A DNA stretch of 64,000 bases. Origin: JAAYXE01 sp964391195 (lineage in GTDB: Bacteria; Chloroflexota; Anaerolineae; Anaerolineales; UBA4823). The DNA is taken from assembly GCA_964391195.1 (NCBI GenBank), contig CAYMLG010000005.1, positions 62,001 through 126,000 on the forward strand, written 5' to 3'. The notes below the pieces were generated by a model. That model had not been told where the DNA came from. It saw nothing but the letters and a program-made list of their open reading frames with translations, and made no database searches. Positions within the stretch are counted from its first letter, which is position 1. Each line of letters opens with the position of its first letter. The translations under genes were made by a program, and so were the position numbers. This document shows, piece by piece, positions 1 through 9,587 of this stretch.

Positions 1-1
1 C

Positions 2-805
2 CAGAGCGCTCAGCAAAATACGGCCTCCTTAGGGATGGCCAGCGAATCCGGGGAAAGCAACCAGGCGCGCATCGAGCGGGTGCGAGAGGTCGAAGGAGAC
101 CTGATGACCCTGGAAGAACAATTGGGGGAGTTCACCAATATCGAGGCGAATATTCTGGTGCGGCCTTTCACCATTGCTTCGGAAAGCATCGCTGCTATTC
201 AACCCACCGCACTGGATTTCTTCACTCCCGCGGTGATCGCTCTGCTGCTCCAGCACCTGGCCGTGACCTTCGCCGCCCTTTCCATTGTTGGCGAGCGGAC
301 GGTGGGCACGATGGAGCTCTTCCGGGTATCGCCGCTCTCCGCCGCCGAGGCCCTGCTGGGCAAGTATCTCAGTTATCTGATCTTCGGCTTCATTATCACT
401 GTGGTTCTGACCTTGTTGGTGTATTTCGGGCTGCGTGTGCCGATGCTCGGCTCCTGGTGGGATTATGCTCTGGTGGCTTTTGTCCTCGTTTTTACTTCCT
501 TGAGCATCGGTTTTGTGATCTCTTTGCTGTCTGAGAACGAAAGCCAGGCGGTTCAATACACGATGATCGTCCTGCTCACCAGTGTGTTTTTCAGCGGGTT
601 CCTGCTGGCCCTGGAGTTGATCTGGCAGCCGGTGCGCCTGCTCTCCTGGCTGATACCGACCACGTATGGGATTGTGTTGTTTCGAGATATCTTCCTGCGC
701 GGAGATCCGGTCGACCTGCTCCTCTTAGGGGCGCTGGCGTTAATCGGAGTGGTCCTGATGGTGATCGCCTGGCTGCTGATGCGGCGGCTCATCTCCAGTA
801 AGTAA
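2..805 (+). CDS. ABC-2 type transporter permease (5' end outside window)
   Basis: Membrane subunit of an ABC exporter or efflux system of the ABC-2 type. The reading frame is open from the first bases of the window, so the start codon and N-terminal helix lie upstream and the ATG at 35 is internal. The visible part has an extracytoplasmic hydrophilic stretch followed by about five or six hydrophobic segments. The run FFTPAVIALLLQHLAVTFAA and the following ERTVGTMELFRVSP motif (start of the conserved cytoplasmic loop) are typical of the family. The C-terminus RRLISSK is intact. The ATPase partner would be upstream and is not seen. Substrate cannot be inferred. A strong hairpin follows directly after the stop. 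Confidence 0.85.
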   Translation, partial: QSAQQNTASLGMASESGESNQARIERVREVEGDLMTLEEQLGEFTNIEANILVRPFTIASESIAAIQPTALDFFTPAVIALLLQHLAVTFAALSIVGERTVGTMELFRVSPLSAAEALLGKYLSYLIFGFIITVVLTLLVYFGLRVPMLGSWWDYALVAFVLVFTSLSIGFVISLLSENESQAVQYTMIVLLTSVFFSGFLLALELIWQPVRLLSWLIPTTYGIVLFRDIFLRGDPVDLLLLGALALIGVVLMVIAWLLMRRLISSK

Positions 806-818
806 CCGGGAGAGAACC

Positions 819-859
819 GGACAATAAAAATGCCGCCTCGGGCGGTATTTTTATTGTCC
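819..859. terminator. Strong hairpin terminator after ABC permease
   Basis: A 19-bp stem with a 3-nt TCG loop; arms 819-837 and 841-859, with one G-T wobble. The arms contain A-rich and T-rich runs (ATAAAAAT / ATTTTTAT), so it can work in either direction. It lies 14 bases after the permease stop. Confidence 0.85.
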
Positions 860-1106
860 GTGACAGAACATGGTATATGCCTTACATTTACCTAAGCCAA
901 TCCCTTCTATGTTTGATGGTAGAATCTCCACGCTGTTCGCGATAACGAATTCAAGCTTATATTTATGGCAACAGAAACTGGCAACCTCCCCGTTCGCAGT
1001 GATCCTGCTCGGGGTTTTGCTTTAATTGCCTCTTAAATAGGACGAGCAACCTGTTTATTTTAGTGCATCAGAACAACCCGGTATTCATCGCACGAGGAGC
1101 ATAAGA
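860..1106. other. Intergenic region upstream of aspA
   Basis: About 250 bases with no gene. Around 985-1021 a CCCCG/CGGGG pair with a long loop is followed by a short T-rich run and may be a second, weak terminator. The aspA promoter must lie here, but I cannot assign -35 and -10 boxes with confidence. Confidence 0.4.
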
Positions 1107-2516
1107 ATGAAACAAACACGCACAGAACATGATCTATTGGGTGAGCGCGAAGTGCCCGCCCATCGCTATTACGGCATCCAGACTCTACGGGCAGTAGAAA
1201 ACTTTGACATCAGCGGTATCCCCATCGGGCATTATTCGCTTTTTATCCAATCCCTGGCCTATATTAAAAAAGCGGCTGCCCTGGCGAACCGGGATCTGGG
1301 TTTATTGGAACCGGAGCTTGCCGAGGCGATATCTGAAGCGGCGGATGAAATCATCTCCGGCGGCTATCTCAGTGAGTTCGTGGTAGACGTGATCCAGGGC
1401 GGCGCGGGCACCTCAACCAATATGAATACCAACGAAGTGATCGCCAACATCGCTCTGGAGAAGTTGGGTTACGAGAAGGGGCGCTACGATATCTTGCACC
1501 CGCTCAATCATGTCAACATGTCCCAGTCAACCAACGATGTGTACCCCACAGCGATCCGCCTGACCCTGAGCCGCAAGCTCGATTGGCTGGTGGAAGAGAT
1601 GGAAGTGCTGCGCTGCTCGTTGGAAAAGAAGGGCGTTGAATTCAGCGACGTGATCAAGATGGGGCGCACGCAGCTCCAGGACGCCGTCCCCATGAGCCTG
1701 GGGCAGGAGTTCGAGGCCTATGCCATCATGGTGGGGGAGGATATCCAGCGGGTGCAGGAAGCCCAGGCCTTAATCCGGGAGATCAACATGGGCGCTACGG
1801 CGATCGGTACGGGCTTGAACTCCCACCCGGATTACGCTCACCTGGTGACGCAAAAGCTCAGCCAACTGAGCGGGATTCCGGTGCAGGAATCGCGGAACCT
1901 GGTGGAAGCCACCCAGGATGCCGGAGCATATGTGCAGCTTTCCGGCGTGCTGAAACGGGTGGCGGTCAAGCTGTCCAAGATCTGCAATGACTTACGGCTG
2001 CTGTCTTCCGGGCCACGGGCCGGGCTCTCTGAGATCAATCTGCCCCCCATGGCGCCGGGATCTACGATCATGCCCGGGAAGGTCAATCCGATTATCCCCG
2101 AGGTGGTCAATCAAGTCGCCTTCGAGGTGATGGGCAACGATGTCACGGTGAGCATGGCTGCCGCCGGCGGTCAACTGGAACTGAATGTGTTCGAACCGGT
2201 GATCGCATTCAACCTGTTCCGCTCCATCGACATGCTGGCTCGCTCTTGCCGCACACTGGCGGAACGGGCGATAGACGGGATCACGGCCAATAGAGAGCAC
2301 TGCCGCAGGATGGTGGAGCGCAGTATCGGGCTGGTTACCGCGCTCAACCCGTATATCGGATACGAAAAGTCGACCGAAATTGCGAATGACGCCTTGCGAA
2401 CGGGCCGCCCGGTGTATGACCTGGTGCTGGAGAAGGGGATTCTCTCTCGGGAAGAATTGGATGAGATACTCCTGCCCGAGAATATGACCCGGCCCAGGTA
2501 TATCCATCGGAAATAA
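1107..2516 (+). CDS. aspA: Aspartate ammonia-lyase
   Basis: Converts L-aspartate reversibly to fumarate and ammonia; cytoplasmic homotetramer of the fumarase/aspartase superfamily. At 469 aa it has the normal length. Visible family motifs are GTSTNMN (about 101-107), TNDVYPTA (about 142-149), GRTQLQDAVP (about 186-195) and the catalytic-loop signature GSTIMPGKVNP (about 318-328). The N-terminus TEHDLLGEREVP fits aspartase better than class II fumarase, though the two are hard to separate by eye. The start is set by GAGGAG ten bases upstream. It is monocistronic and converges with the histidine kinase downstream. Confidence 0.93.
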   Translation: MKQTRTEHDLLGEREVPAHRYYGIQTLRAVENFDISGIPIGHYSLFIQSLAYIKKAAALANRDLGLLEPELAEAISEAADEIISGGYLSEFVVDVIQGGAGTSTNMNTNEVIANIALEKLGYEKGRYDILHPLNHVNMSQSTNDVYPTAIRLTLSRKLDWLVEEMEVLRCSLEKKGVEFSDVIKMGRTQLQDAVPMSLGQEFEAYAIMVGEDIQRVQEAQALIREINMGATAIGTGLNSHPDYAHLVTQKLSQLSGIPVQESRNLVEATQDAGAYVQLSGVLKRVAVKLSKICNDLRLLSSGPRAGLSEINLPPMAPGSTIMPGKVNPIIPEVVNQVAFEVMGNDVTVSMAAAGGQLELNVFEPVIAFNLFRSIDMLARSCRTLAERAIDGITANREHCRRMVERSIGLVTALNPYIGYEKSTEIANDALRTGRPVYDLVLEKGILSREELDEILLPENMTRPRYIHRK

Positions 2517-2517
2517 A

Positions 2518-2545
2518 CCCTCCTGTCTGAGGAGGAAACAGGGAT
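2518..2545. terminator. Weak hairpin between convergent genes
   Basis: CCTCC and GGAGG arms around a 7-nt loop, nested inside CCTGT/ACAGG, in the 47-bp gap between aspA and the convergent kinase gene. Possible bidirectional terminator. Confidence 0.35.
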
Positions 2546-2563
2546 TAGAGGAGTCTGGGGCCT

Positions 2564-5500
2564 TTATGCAAGGGGCGGCGTTTCCCTCAGGCTCTGCAGT
2601 TCTACAGCCACGCGAGAGAAGAGGCCTTCTGCCTGGGTGATCAGGTTGAGGGCTTCTTCCTTTCCTTGTGGATCAACGCCATCATTGATCAGCCGAGCGG
2701 ATAATACTTCCAGTTGGCGCAGCAAATTGGAGAGGGAGACTGCGCCCATGCTGGCACTGCTTGACTTCAGGGTATGGGCGTTGAATTTAACGCCCTTCCA
2801 ATCCGCCAGCTCGATGGCCCTGCGGATTTCGAGCAAATGCCTTGGCGCGTCTTCCAGGTAAATCCCCACGACCCGCGAGAAAGCGGCAGGTTCACGCAGG
2901 GCGCTGATCCATTTCTGCACAACCTCTGATTGCACGGCCTTGCTACAAGGATCGAGCTGTGGCTCGTTGAGTGGGCGGCGGCTGGGCGGAATATCTTTCA
3001 ACTGCTGGCAGCGAAGCAGCGCCGAGATCAGATCCTGGATGCGTAAAGGCTTCACCAGATGGTCGTCCATCCCCTGGGAGAGAAAATAATCCAATCCTCT
3101 TTCATGAGCGCTGGCTGTCAGGGCGACGATATACGGCTGTTGGTTTTGCGGCAGCCGGGCTCGGATTTGGTGGGTGGCCTCCTCGCCATCCATCAGCGGC
3201 ATGTAGCAGTCCATCAGCACCAGGTCGTAACTCCGCACGCACAATGCGTCCAGGGCTTCCTGCCCGTTTGAAACGCAATCTGCCTGGTAGCCCAGCTTCT
3301 CTAACATCAGCAAAGCGACCTGTTGGTTGACAGGGTTGTCTTCGACCAGCAGGATGTTGAGTGGGATTTGCTCGGCAAGGTCTGAATTGAGCGGCTGGGC
3401 GGGGTCGTTCTGGGATGAGACGCCTGCCTGGCCCGATAAAGCCATCTGCACCGTTTCGGCGAAGGCCGCCAGTCTGACCGGTTTGTACAAATGGGTGGTA
3501 AACAACGCCCGATCGGGATCGATCTCCGGCTTGCCCATATGAGTCAGGAGGATAACCGGAAGGCCGTCCGCGCCCTGAACCCGGCGGATTTCCTCCACCA
3601 GTGAACTCGGCTCCATCTGGGTGATTTGCGCGTCCACGATCATTAAGTCGTAGGCCCGCTGCGACCTGATCCAATCCAGAGCCTCGAACGCATCACTGGT
3701 TGCGCTCGGTGACAGTCCGAGACGTTCGGCAAATTGAACCAGGGCTTTTCGGGTATTGGGATTGGCGATGATGAACAGGAGGCGCTTCTCGGCCAGCAGC
3801 CCGGGCGAATCTTCGAAAATCTGCTGGCGAATTGCTTCTGTCCGGATCGTGAAGTGAACCGTGGTCCCTTGCCCGGGTATCCCCTGGCTTTCTACCCACA
3901 TATCGCCATCCATCAGTTGGCAGAGCTGCCGGCTGATGGTCAGGCCGAGACCGGTGCCGCCGTACTTGCTCGATCCGGGTGTCTGAACCTGGCTGAAAGA
4001 GCGGAACAGGCTGGGGATTTTCTTCGGCGAGATTCCCAGCCCTGTATCTTGCACTGAGAATTTCAGTGTGCAGTTTTCCACAGACCCCGAGTCGGATATA
4101 CTGTTCGCACTCTGTGCGGATTCACCGTTCGAGACGGTGAGGATTACCTGCCCGTAGTCGGTAAACTTGACTGCGTTGCTGAGCAGATTGGCCAGGATCT
4201 GCCTCAGACGGGCTGAGTCTCCGATAATTGTCTCCGGGACGTCCTGCGAAAGCAGGTAGGCCACTTCGAGCTCTTTCTCGGCGGCTTTAGCGATCACCAC
4301 ATCCAGCGCCGATTCGATACACTCGCGCAGGTTAAACGGAGACCGGTCGAGGGTCATCCGCCCGGCTTCGATCTTCGAGAAGTCGAGGATATCGTTTAAC
4401 AGACTGAGCAGAGCCTCCCCAGAACTGTGGATGGTTTGGGCGAACTGGCGCTGCTGCGGGTCCAGCGGTGTATCGCTGAGCAGGTAAGACATACCGATGA
4501 TGGCGTTGAGCGGTAAACGGATCTCATGGCTCATATTGGCCAGGAAAACGCCCTTCGCCTCGGCGGCGGCTTCTGTGGCCCGGCGGGCTTTTTCCGCCAT
4601 TTCGAGCAAGAAAATGTTGTCGATTGCCGTCGCCGCCTGTGCCGTGAGGGCCATCAGCAGATCAACGTCATGCTGGGTAAACCGGCGCTCGTCTTCGCGG
4701 TTTATGGCTGTCACTAAGCCGATTACTTCGCCTCTGGCAATCAGCGGAACGGCGATCAGGGAGCCAGCCCCTAAGGCCTGGCACAGTGTGCAGGGTTCGA
4801 TATCCTCGTCACCGGCTAGACCGGTGTAAAGTACTGGCTGCCGGGTTTCGATGGCAGTCCCGCAGCTCCCGGATGAAAGCATCTCATACGTGATCTGCTC
4901 TTCATTCCCCAATGGGAGGCCGTCATACATCGACAGGAGGACCTGGCGCTTCTCGTGATCGAACAGGTAGACGGCCAGTTTATGCGCCCGGACCAGCTTG
5001 TTGAACTCCACAGTGAGGTTACGGCACACCTCTTGCAGGTTGGTCGACCCCAGGATGGCTTGGGCAGTGATGAACAGACCTTCCGTTTCTTGCAGCGCGC
5101 GCTTAGTGGCCTCTGCCAGGCGAGCGTTGTCGATGGCGATGGCAACCTGGGCCGCAAAGGCGAAAACGGTTTGGGCGTCTTCAGGGGTGAAAGGCACGCC
5201 GCTCGCGCGCCCAACGCCCAGCAGCCCAATCGGCCGGTCCTGAACGAGCAGTGGAGCGTTGATGAACGAACGAATGCCCGCGGTGCGCTCGGTCTCCATC
5301 CAGCGAGGATCGTTATCCACATCTGGAATTAACAGGGGTTGGCGGGTTTCGAGGACGGTGCGGTTCAGAGGAAAAAGTTTGGCGGGGATGCTGAATTTTT
5401 CGCTCGCCTGCTGATCTCCGCGCTCTTCGGCGGCTAAGACCAACTGCTCCCCTTCCAGTAAAATAATGGAAGCGTGACAACAGTTGATAACCGTTTTAAG

Positions 5501-5800
5501 TTGGGCCAGGATGCGATTCAGTACCTGTGTCAGGTCGAGTGTGCTGCCTACGATCTTCGCGACTTCACGCAGGGCATCAGAGAGTTTACGCCGGTGCTCT
5601 TCACTTTCCCTGGCGGCAATCCCTTTTTGGATTTCTTGCTCGAGTACTGCGATTTGTCGCTGGAGAGATGCTTTTTCAGCATTCAGCGCCTCCCTCTCTT
5701 CGGTAAGGCGCCGGATCTCTTCCAATAGTTGGACCTTTGTTCTCCGCTCGATGCTCATCGCGATACTCGATATTATTAGTGAAGCTATCCGGCTCAACAC
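2564..5800 (-). CDS. Hybrid sensor histidine kinase: GAF-GAF-HisKA-HATPase-REC-REC-Hpt
   Basis: Cytoplasmic multi-step phosphorelay kinase with no evident membrane segments. Domains in order: N-terminal coiled coil (about 20-75), GAF (about 85-225), GAF (about 240-398), HisKA with phosphorylatable His425 in MSHEIR, HATPase (about 525-655, with GGTGLGL), receiver 1 (about 670-795), receiver 2 (about 814-935) and an Hpt domain with His1009 in AHTLKS. Receiver 2 is complete (acidic pair near 820, Asp864, Lys917). Receiver 1 keeps Asp723 and Lys773 but lacks the N-terminal acidic pair, so it is probably degenerate. The first possible start is GTG at 5800; an ATG at 5758 (MSIERR) is an alternative and neither has a good ribosome site. 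No partner regulator is adjacent. Confidence 0.9.
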   Translation of the reverse strand: MLSRIASLIISSIAMSIERRTKVQLLEEIRRLTEEREALNAEKASLQRQIAVLEQEIQKGIAARESEEHRRKLSDALREVAKIVGSTLDLTQVLNRILAQLKTVINCCHASIILLEGEQLVLAAEERGDQQASEKFSIPAKLFPLNRTVLETRQPLLIPDVDNDPRWMETERTAGIRSFINAPLLVQDRPIGLLGVGRASGVPFTPEDAQTVFAFAAQVAIAIDNARLAEATKRALQETEGLFITAQAILGSTNLQEVCRNLTVEFNKLVRAHKLAVYLFDHEKRQVLLSMYDGLPLGNEEQITYEMLSSGSCGTAIETRQPVLYTGLAGDEDIEPCTLCQALGAGSLIAVPLIARGEVIGLVTAINREDERRFTQHDVDLLMALTAQAATAIDNIFLLEMAEKARRATEAAAEAKGVFLANMSHEIRLPLNAIIGMSYLLSDTPLDPQQRQFAQTIHSSGEALLSLLNDILDFSKIEAGRMTLDRSPFNLRECIESALDVVIAKAAEKELEVAYLLSQDVPETIIGDSARLRQILANLLSNAVKFTDYGQVILTVSNGESAQSANSISDSGSVENCTLKFSVQDTGLGISPKKIPSLFRSFSQVQTPGSSKYGGTGLGLTISRQLCQLMDGDMWVESQGIPGQGTTVHFTIRTEAIRQQIFEDSPGLLAEKRLLFIIANPNTRKALVQFAERLGLSPSATSDAFEALDWIRSQRAYDLMIVDAQITQMEPSSLVEEIRRVQGADGLPVILLTHMGKPEIDPDRALFTTHLYKPVRLAAFAETVQMALSGQAGVSSQNDPAQPLNSDLAEQIPLNILLVEDNPVNQQVALLMLEKLGYQADCVSNGQEALDALCVRSYDLVLMDCYMPLMDGEEATHQIRARLPQNQQPYIVALTASAHERGLDYFLSQGMDDHLVKPLRIQDLISALLRCQQLKDIPPSRRPLNEPQLDPCSKAVQSEVVQKWISALREPAAFSRVVGIYLEDAPRHLLEIRRAIELADWKGVKFNAHTLKSSSASMGAVSLSNLLRQLEVLSARLINDGVDPQGKEEALNLITQAEGLFSRVAVELQSLRETPPLA

Positions 5801-5979
5801 AGGATAAAGACTGGGGGAAACCGGAACACTTTGTACGGATGGAATACCGTATTGTCCAACGAAAAGCTAAATTGGAGGCTGGGAATAACAAATAGCCAGG
5901 AATCTTACATATAATTCTAATACAAAAGTTGGAATTGGTGCAAAAAACTGGCTAACGAAACCGTGAAGATTGGATAATA

Positions 5980-6026
5980 GAACAGAAAGTTTGCGGCAGG
6001 GTCTTCCCGCCGCAAACTTTCTGTTC
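5980..6026 (-). terminator. Perfect 18-bp hairpin after the acyl-CoA synthetase gene
   Basis: Arms 5980-5997 and 6009-6026 are perfect reverse complements with an 11-nt loop. It lies about 50 bases beyond the stop of the minus-strand synthetase/acetyltransferase gene, where a terminator is expected, but there is no clear T-tract on either side. Confidence 0.65.
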
Positions 6027-6076
6027 TTGAAAGAAACTCTACGCTAACAAGGGAAACGAAAAGTGAGATCGGGCGC

Positions 6077-8854
6077 TCAGGCGAGGTGAAGCTCGGCCTT
6101 CACGAATTGATTCTCGTCTGGCTCGGAGATGGTGAAACCCAGCCGGTCGACCATCCGCCTCATCACCTGGTTGTCAGCCGTCATGGTAGCATCGATCCGA
6201 TCTAATTTCTCCTCGCGACCGACCCTCACCAACTGGCGCAGCAGCTCGCTGCCCACACCCATGCCCTGAAAGCGGTCACTGGTCAGCAGGGTAAACCGGG
6301 CTGCGTTTTCACCGTGCAGTTTACTGAGACGTCCGGCGGCCAGGAAGCGCGGCTCACCATTTTCGTCCAGGTCTTCGGCCACAAGTGTGATCTCACGATC
6401 ATAGTCACAGTGACAGATGCGGGCCAGGCGTTCATGCGCCACCCGTTCGCTCAGCAACAGCGGGTGCAGGTAGCGCAAATAAACACTGCGGTCAGACAGG
6501 GTTTCATGGAACTTGACCAGCAAGGGTTCGTCCTCCGCCCGAATCGGCCGGAAAGTGATCTCTTTACCGTTCTTGGCGGTCCATTTGCTGATGTACTGGC
6601 TGGGGTAAGGACGGATTGCCGGCCGGGGTAAATCCTCCTCCTGGGTTTCTGGCCCGTAGATGACCACGCGGGCATCCAGCGCCAGGAGGCGCTCGGACGA
6701 GGCCAGCAGGGGATTGATGTCCATCTCCTTGATCCAGCTTTGTTCGACAATCAACTGGCTGAAGCGTACCAGGAGCTGTTCGAGGGCGGCCAGATCGACC
6801 GGCTTGCGGCCGCGGACCCCTTTCAGGGCCTGATAGACCTTGGTGCGCTCCATCATCCGCCGGGCGAAAGTCGAGTTCAGCGGAGGCAGCCCCAGGGCCC
6901 GGTCTTTAAAGACTTCAACCAATTGGCCTCCCATCCCGAACAGGATGACCGGACCGAACTGCGGATCGATGCTGGAGCCCAGGATCAGTTCGTACCCATC
7001 CAGGCTGGACATGGGCTGCACGGTAACGCCCAGGAAATTGGGGCTGCCATCCGGGGCGAGTTCGCCGGCTTTCTTTTTTACCGATTCTCGGATGGAGGTA
7101 TAACCGTTGCGCACGGCTTCTGCGTCTTTCAAGTTCAGGAGCACTCCGCCGACATCGGTCTTATGCGTGATGTGCTCGGAATGGAGCTTGAGCACCACCG
7201 GGTAACCGATTTTTTCGGCCCATTCCACGGCCTGCTCGGGACTGCTTGCGATCCGCGTTTCTACAGTGGGGATGCCGTAAGCGGCGAGAATCGCTTTCGA
7301 TTCATACTCGGTGAGTATGGTGCGTCCTGATTGGCGGGCCTGTTGAATGATCTCGGCGACGTGCTGGCAATCGGGTTCGCAGCCGCCGCCATCACCGGGC
7401 AGGACGGGGGTTTCGTACAGCCGCCGGAGGATGGCGGCATAATCGGCCATGTAGACGAACATGCGCGCGGCTGTGTCTGGGTAAGGGAAAGTGGGGATGT
7501 TGGCCCGGTTGAGGATCATCTCGCCCGCGGCTACATCATCACCGCCCATCCAGCTAGCCAGGACCGGCTTACCAAGCTTCTCGGCGTAGGGGACCAGTTC
7601 CTCCGCGGTCCGCGTGGGGTCTGTCATCGCTTGTGGGGTGAGGATGACGAGCATGCCGTCACTGTTCTCGTCGCCGGCCGCGATTTCAAGCGATCTGGCA
7701 TAGCGCTCGGGACTGGCGTCTCCCAGGATGTCCACCGGGTTGTTATGGCTCCAGGCGGCCGGGAGCAGTTCATCGAAAGCCTGCATGGTTTCATCCGAGA
7801 GTTCTGCTAACTGCCCGCCGTTGCTGATCAGCGAATCGGTTGCCAGAACCCCAGGACCGCCCGCATTTGTCAGGATGGTCAGGCGGTGTCCGGAAGGCCG
7901 GGGCTGTTTGGCGAGCACTTCCGCCATGTAGAACAGCTCGGCGATCGAATTGACCCGCAGCACACCGCTGCGGCGGAAGGCGACATCGAGGACCTCATCG
8001 CTGCCGGTGAGCGATCCGGTGTGAGAGGCGGCTGCTTTGGCTGCGCCCGCGGTGCGCCCTGGTTTGATCACGATGATCGGTTTCGTCAGGGCGACCTCGC
8101 GCGCGGCCGACAGGAAGGCGCGGGCATCACCAATGGTCTCCATGTAGATAACGATGCTCTGCGTGCGGGGATCATCACCCAGGTAGTAGATGAGGTCTCC
8201 CCAGCCGACATCCAGCATCGAGCCGATGGAGACAAAGGCGCTGAAGCCCACGTGTTCTTTATGGCTCCAGTCGAGCACGGCGGTGCACAAGGCGCCGGAC
8301 TGGCTGATAAAACCAACACTGCCCGCTCTTGCCATACTGCTGGCGAAGGTGGCATTCAGACCGGTCAGCGGGCTCATCACGCCCAGGCAGTTGGGGCCGA
8401 TGATGCGCATATTGCCACGACGGGCGTGCTCCAACACCTGCCGCTCGAGTTCTACGCCTGCCGGGCCGGTTTCTTTGAAGCCGGCCGAGATGATGATCGC
8501 CCCCTTCACCCCATGATCGACGCACTCGGCGACGATGCCCGGAACCGTCTGGGCGGGGGTGGAGATCACCGCCAGGTCCACCTTTTCCGGGACAGCGGAT
8601 ATACTGGGATATGCTTTGATCCCCAGAACGCTCGACCGTTTGGGGTTGACGGGAAAGACGGCGCCACCAAAGGGGTTGCTGATCAGATTCCACAGGATGG
8701 TTCTTCCTACCGTGTCAGGCGTTTCCGATGCGCCGATCAGCGCCACACTCTTGGGCGCAAAAATAGCGTCCAATGCCCGCCGCTGGTATCGCAGCAGGTC
8801 GTGAGATGGATCAAACAACGGTACGGTCGTAGTCGAATTTATTGTATTCTCCAT
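6077..8854 (-). CDS. ADP-forming acyl-CoA synthetase fused to GNAT acetyltransferase (Pat/PatZ-like)
   Basis: 925 aa, the usual size of this fusion family. Domains: CoA-binding Rossmann-type (about 25-165, with IIGPNCLG), succinyl-CoA-ligase-like domains (about 180-480), ATP-grasp (about 510-730) and a C-terminal GNAT domain (about 765-920, with MGVGSELLRQLV). Relatives such as E. coli PatZ and Salmonella Pat acetylate lysines of acetyl-CoA synthetase and other proteins. In those proteins the synthetase half is usually catalytically dead, whereas here the SHTGS motif near residue 278 keeps the histidine that is phosphorylated in active ADP-forming synthetases. It may therefore be enzymatically active as well as regulatory. 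ATG start at 8854. Apparently monocistronic. Confidence 0.88.
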   Translation of the reverse strand: MENTINSTTTVPLFDPSHDLLRYQRRALDAIFAPKSVALIGASETPDTVGRTILWNLISNPFGGAVFPVNPKRSSVLGIKAYPSISAVPEKVDLAVISTPAQTVPGIVAECVDHGVKGAIIISAGFKETGPAGVELERQVLEHARRGNMRIIGPNCLGVMSPLTGLNATFASSMARAGSVGFISQSGALCTAVLDWSHKEHVGFSAFVSIGSMLDVGWGDLIYYLGDDPRTQSIVIYMETIGDARAFLSAAREVALTKPIIVIKPGRTAGAAKAAASHTGSLTGSDEVLDVAFRRSGVLRVNSIAELFYMAEVLAKQPRPSGHRLTILTNAGGPGVLATDSLISNGGQLAELSDETMQAFDELLPAAWSHNNPVDILGDASPERYARSLEIAAGDENSDGMLVILTPQAMTDPTRTAEELVPYAEKLGKPVLASWMGGDDVAAGEMILNRANIPTFPYPDTAARMFVYMADYAAILRRLYETPVLPGDGGGCEPDCQHVAEIIQQARQSGRTILTEYESKAILAAYGIPTVETRIASSPEQAVEWAEKIGYPVVLKLHSEHITHKTDVGGVLLNLKDAEAVRNGYTSIRESVKKKAGELAPDGSPNFLGVTVQPMSSLDGYELILGSSIDPQFGPVILFGMGGQLVEVFKDRALGLPPLNSTFARRMMERTKVYQALKGVRGRKPVDLAALEQLLVRFSQLIVEQSWIKEMDINPLLASSERLLALDARVVIYGPETQEEDLPRPAIRPYPSQYISKWTAKNGKEITFRPIRAEDEPLLVKFHETLSDRSVYLRYLHPLLLSERVAHERLARICHCDYDREITLVAEDLDENGEPRFLAAGRLSKLHGENAARFTLLTSDRFQGMGVGSELLRQLVRVGREEKLDRIDATMTADNQVMRRMVDRLGFTISEPDENQFVKAELHLA

Positions 8855-8875
8855 GATTTATCCCCTCTCGCTTCT

Positions 8876-8889
8876 CGGGCGGCTGCCCG
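8876..8889 (-). terminator. Small GC hairpin between two minus-strand genes
   Basis: CGGGC-GGCT-GCCCG, a 5-bp stem in the 144-bp gap between the NTF2-like gene and the synthetase gene. It could end the first transcript or sit in the leader of the second; weak evidence. Confidence 0.3.
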
Positions 8890-8998
8890 GCTGCGCTTAG
8901 CTCGATTTCTTCAGCCGAAAAATCCCCCCTGCCTGTGGCGAACCATTACCGGTCCTCCGCAACAACGCTTTGATGAATTATACAATTATCTCTTCGGT

Positions 8999-9367
8999 TT
9001 ACCCTTTCACGTAAGATAATTTCTCGGCAATCAGGCCGTAGCGAAGCGTGTAAATATCTACACCCCGTATATGGCCCGGCTGCCCATTCAGATCGGTCCA
9101 GTTATACCGCCAGAGCATAACACAACGCTGCCCAGATGCAAATAGGTCTTCGATCTCGATTCTGGCTTGTGTGGAACTGCTGAAGAAATTTTCCCAGAAG
9201 AGGCGGATCTCCTCTTGGCCTGTATAACGAGCGCCATCCGGGGGTGGGGAGGTGTTTTCAAATACACAGTCTGGTGTCATTAAGCGCATCATCTGGCCGA
9301 TATCGCCGGCATTCAGCGCCTGGTTAAACCGGATGATAATGGAGATGGGATCTGATAAAGGAGCCAT
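8999..9367 (-). CDS. NTF2-like / SnoaL-type small protein
   Basis: About 122 aa with the cone-shaped NTF2-like fold suggested by the pattern FNQALNAGDIGQMMRLM, then a polar strand region and GVDIYTLRYGLIAEKLSYV at the end. Members are polyketide cyclases, isomerases or ligand-binding proteins, so no substrate can be given. I chose the ATG at 9367 because GAGG lies about nine bases upstream; an upstream TTG at 9457 would add 30 residues that do not look like family sequence. It stands alone between the synthetase gene and the rearranged region. Confidence 0.7.
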   Translation of the reverse strand: MAPLSDPISIIIRFNQALNAGDIGQMMRLMTPDCVFENTSPPPDGARYTGQEEIRLFWENFFSSSTQARIEIEDLFASGQRCVMLWRYNWTDLNGQPGHIRGVDIYTLRYGLIAEKLSYVKG

Positions 9368-9587
9368 TCTCTGCCTCAGCTTTCCAATATCACAACCGAG
9401 AGAATCAACTGTCTGGCGAATTTCGCCTGGACCCAGATAGGGTGAGGCCTCGTGCAAGATCCAAGGTGATTATAATAATAAGACCTCTGCTTCACAGTTT
9501 CAAAACTTTACGCTCGGCAGGCAAAAATCAGCACTCAGTTCGGTTCACGTGATAGGATGGAACCTCTGTTCATATGGAGGAAAGTTC

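Noticed and set aside
7886..9019. 377-aa plus-strand frame opposite the synthetase/acetyltransferase gene
   Set aside because: Antisense shadow of a gene with clear domains; no family features of its own.
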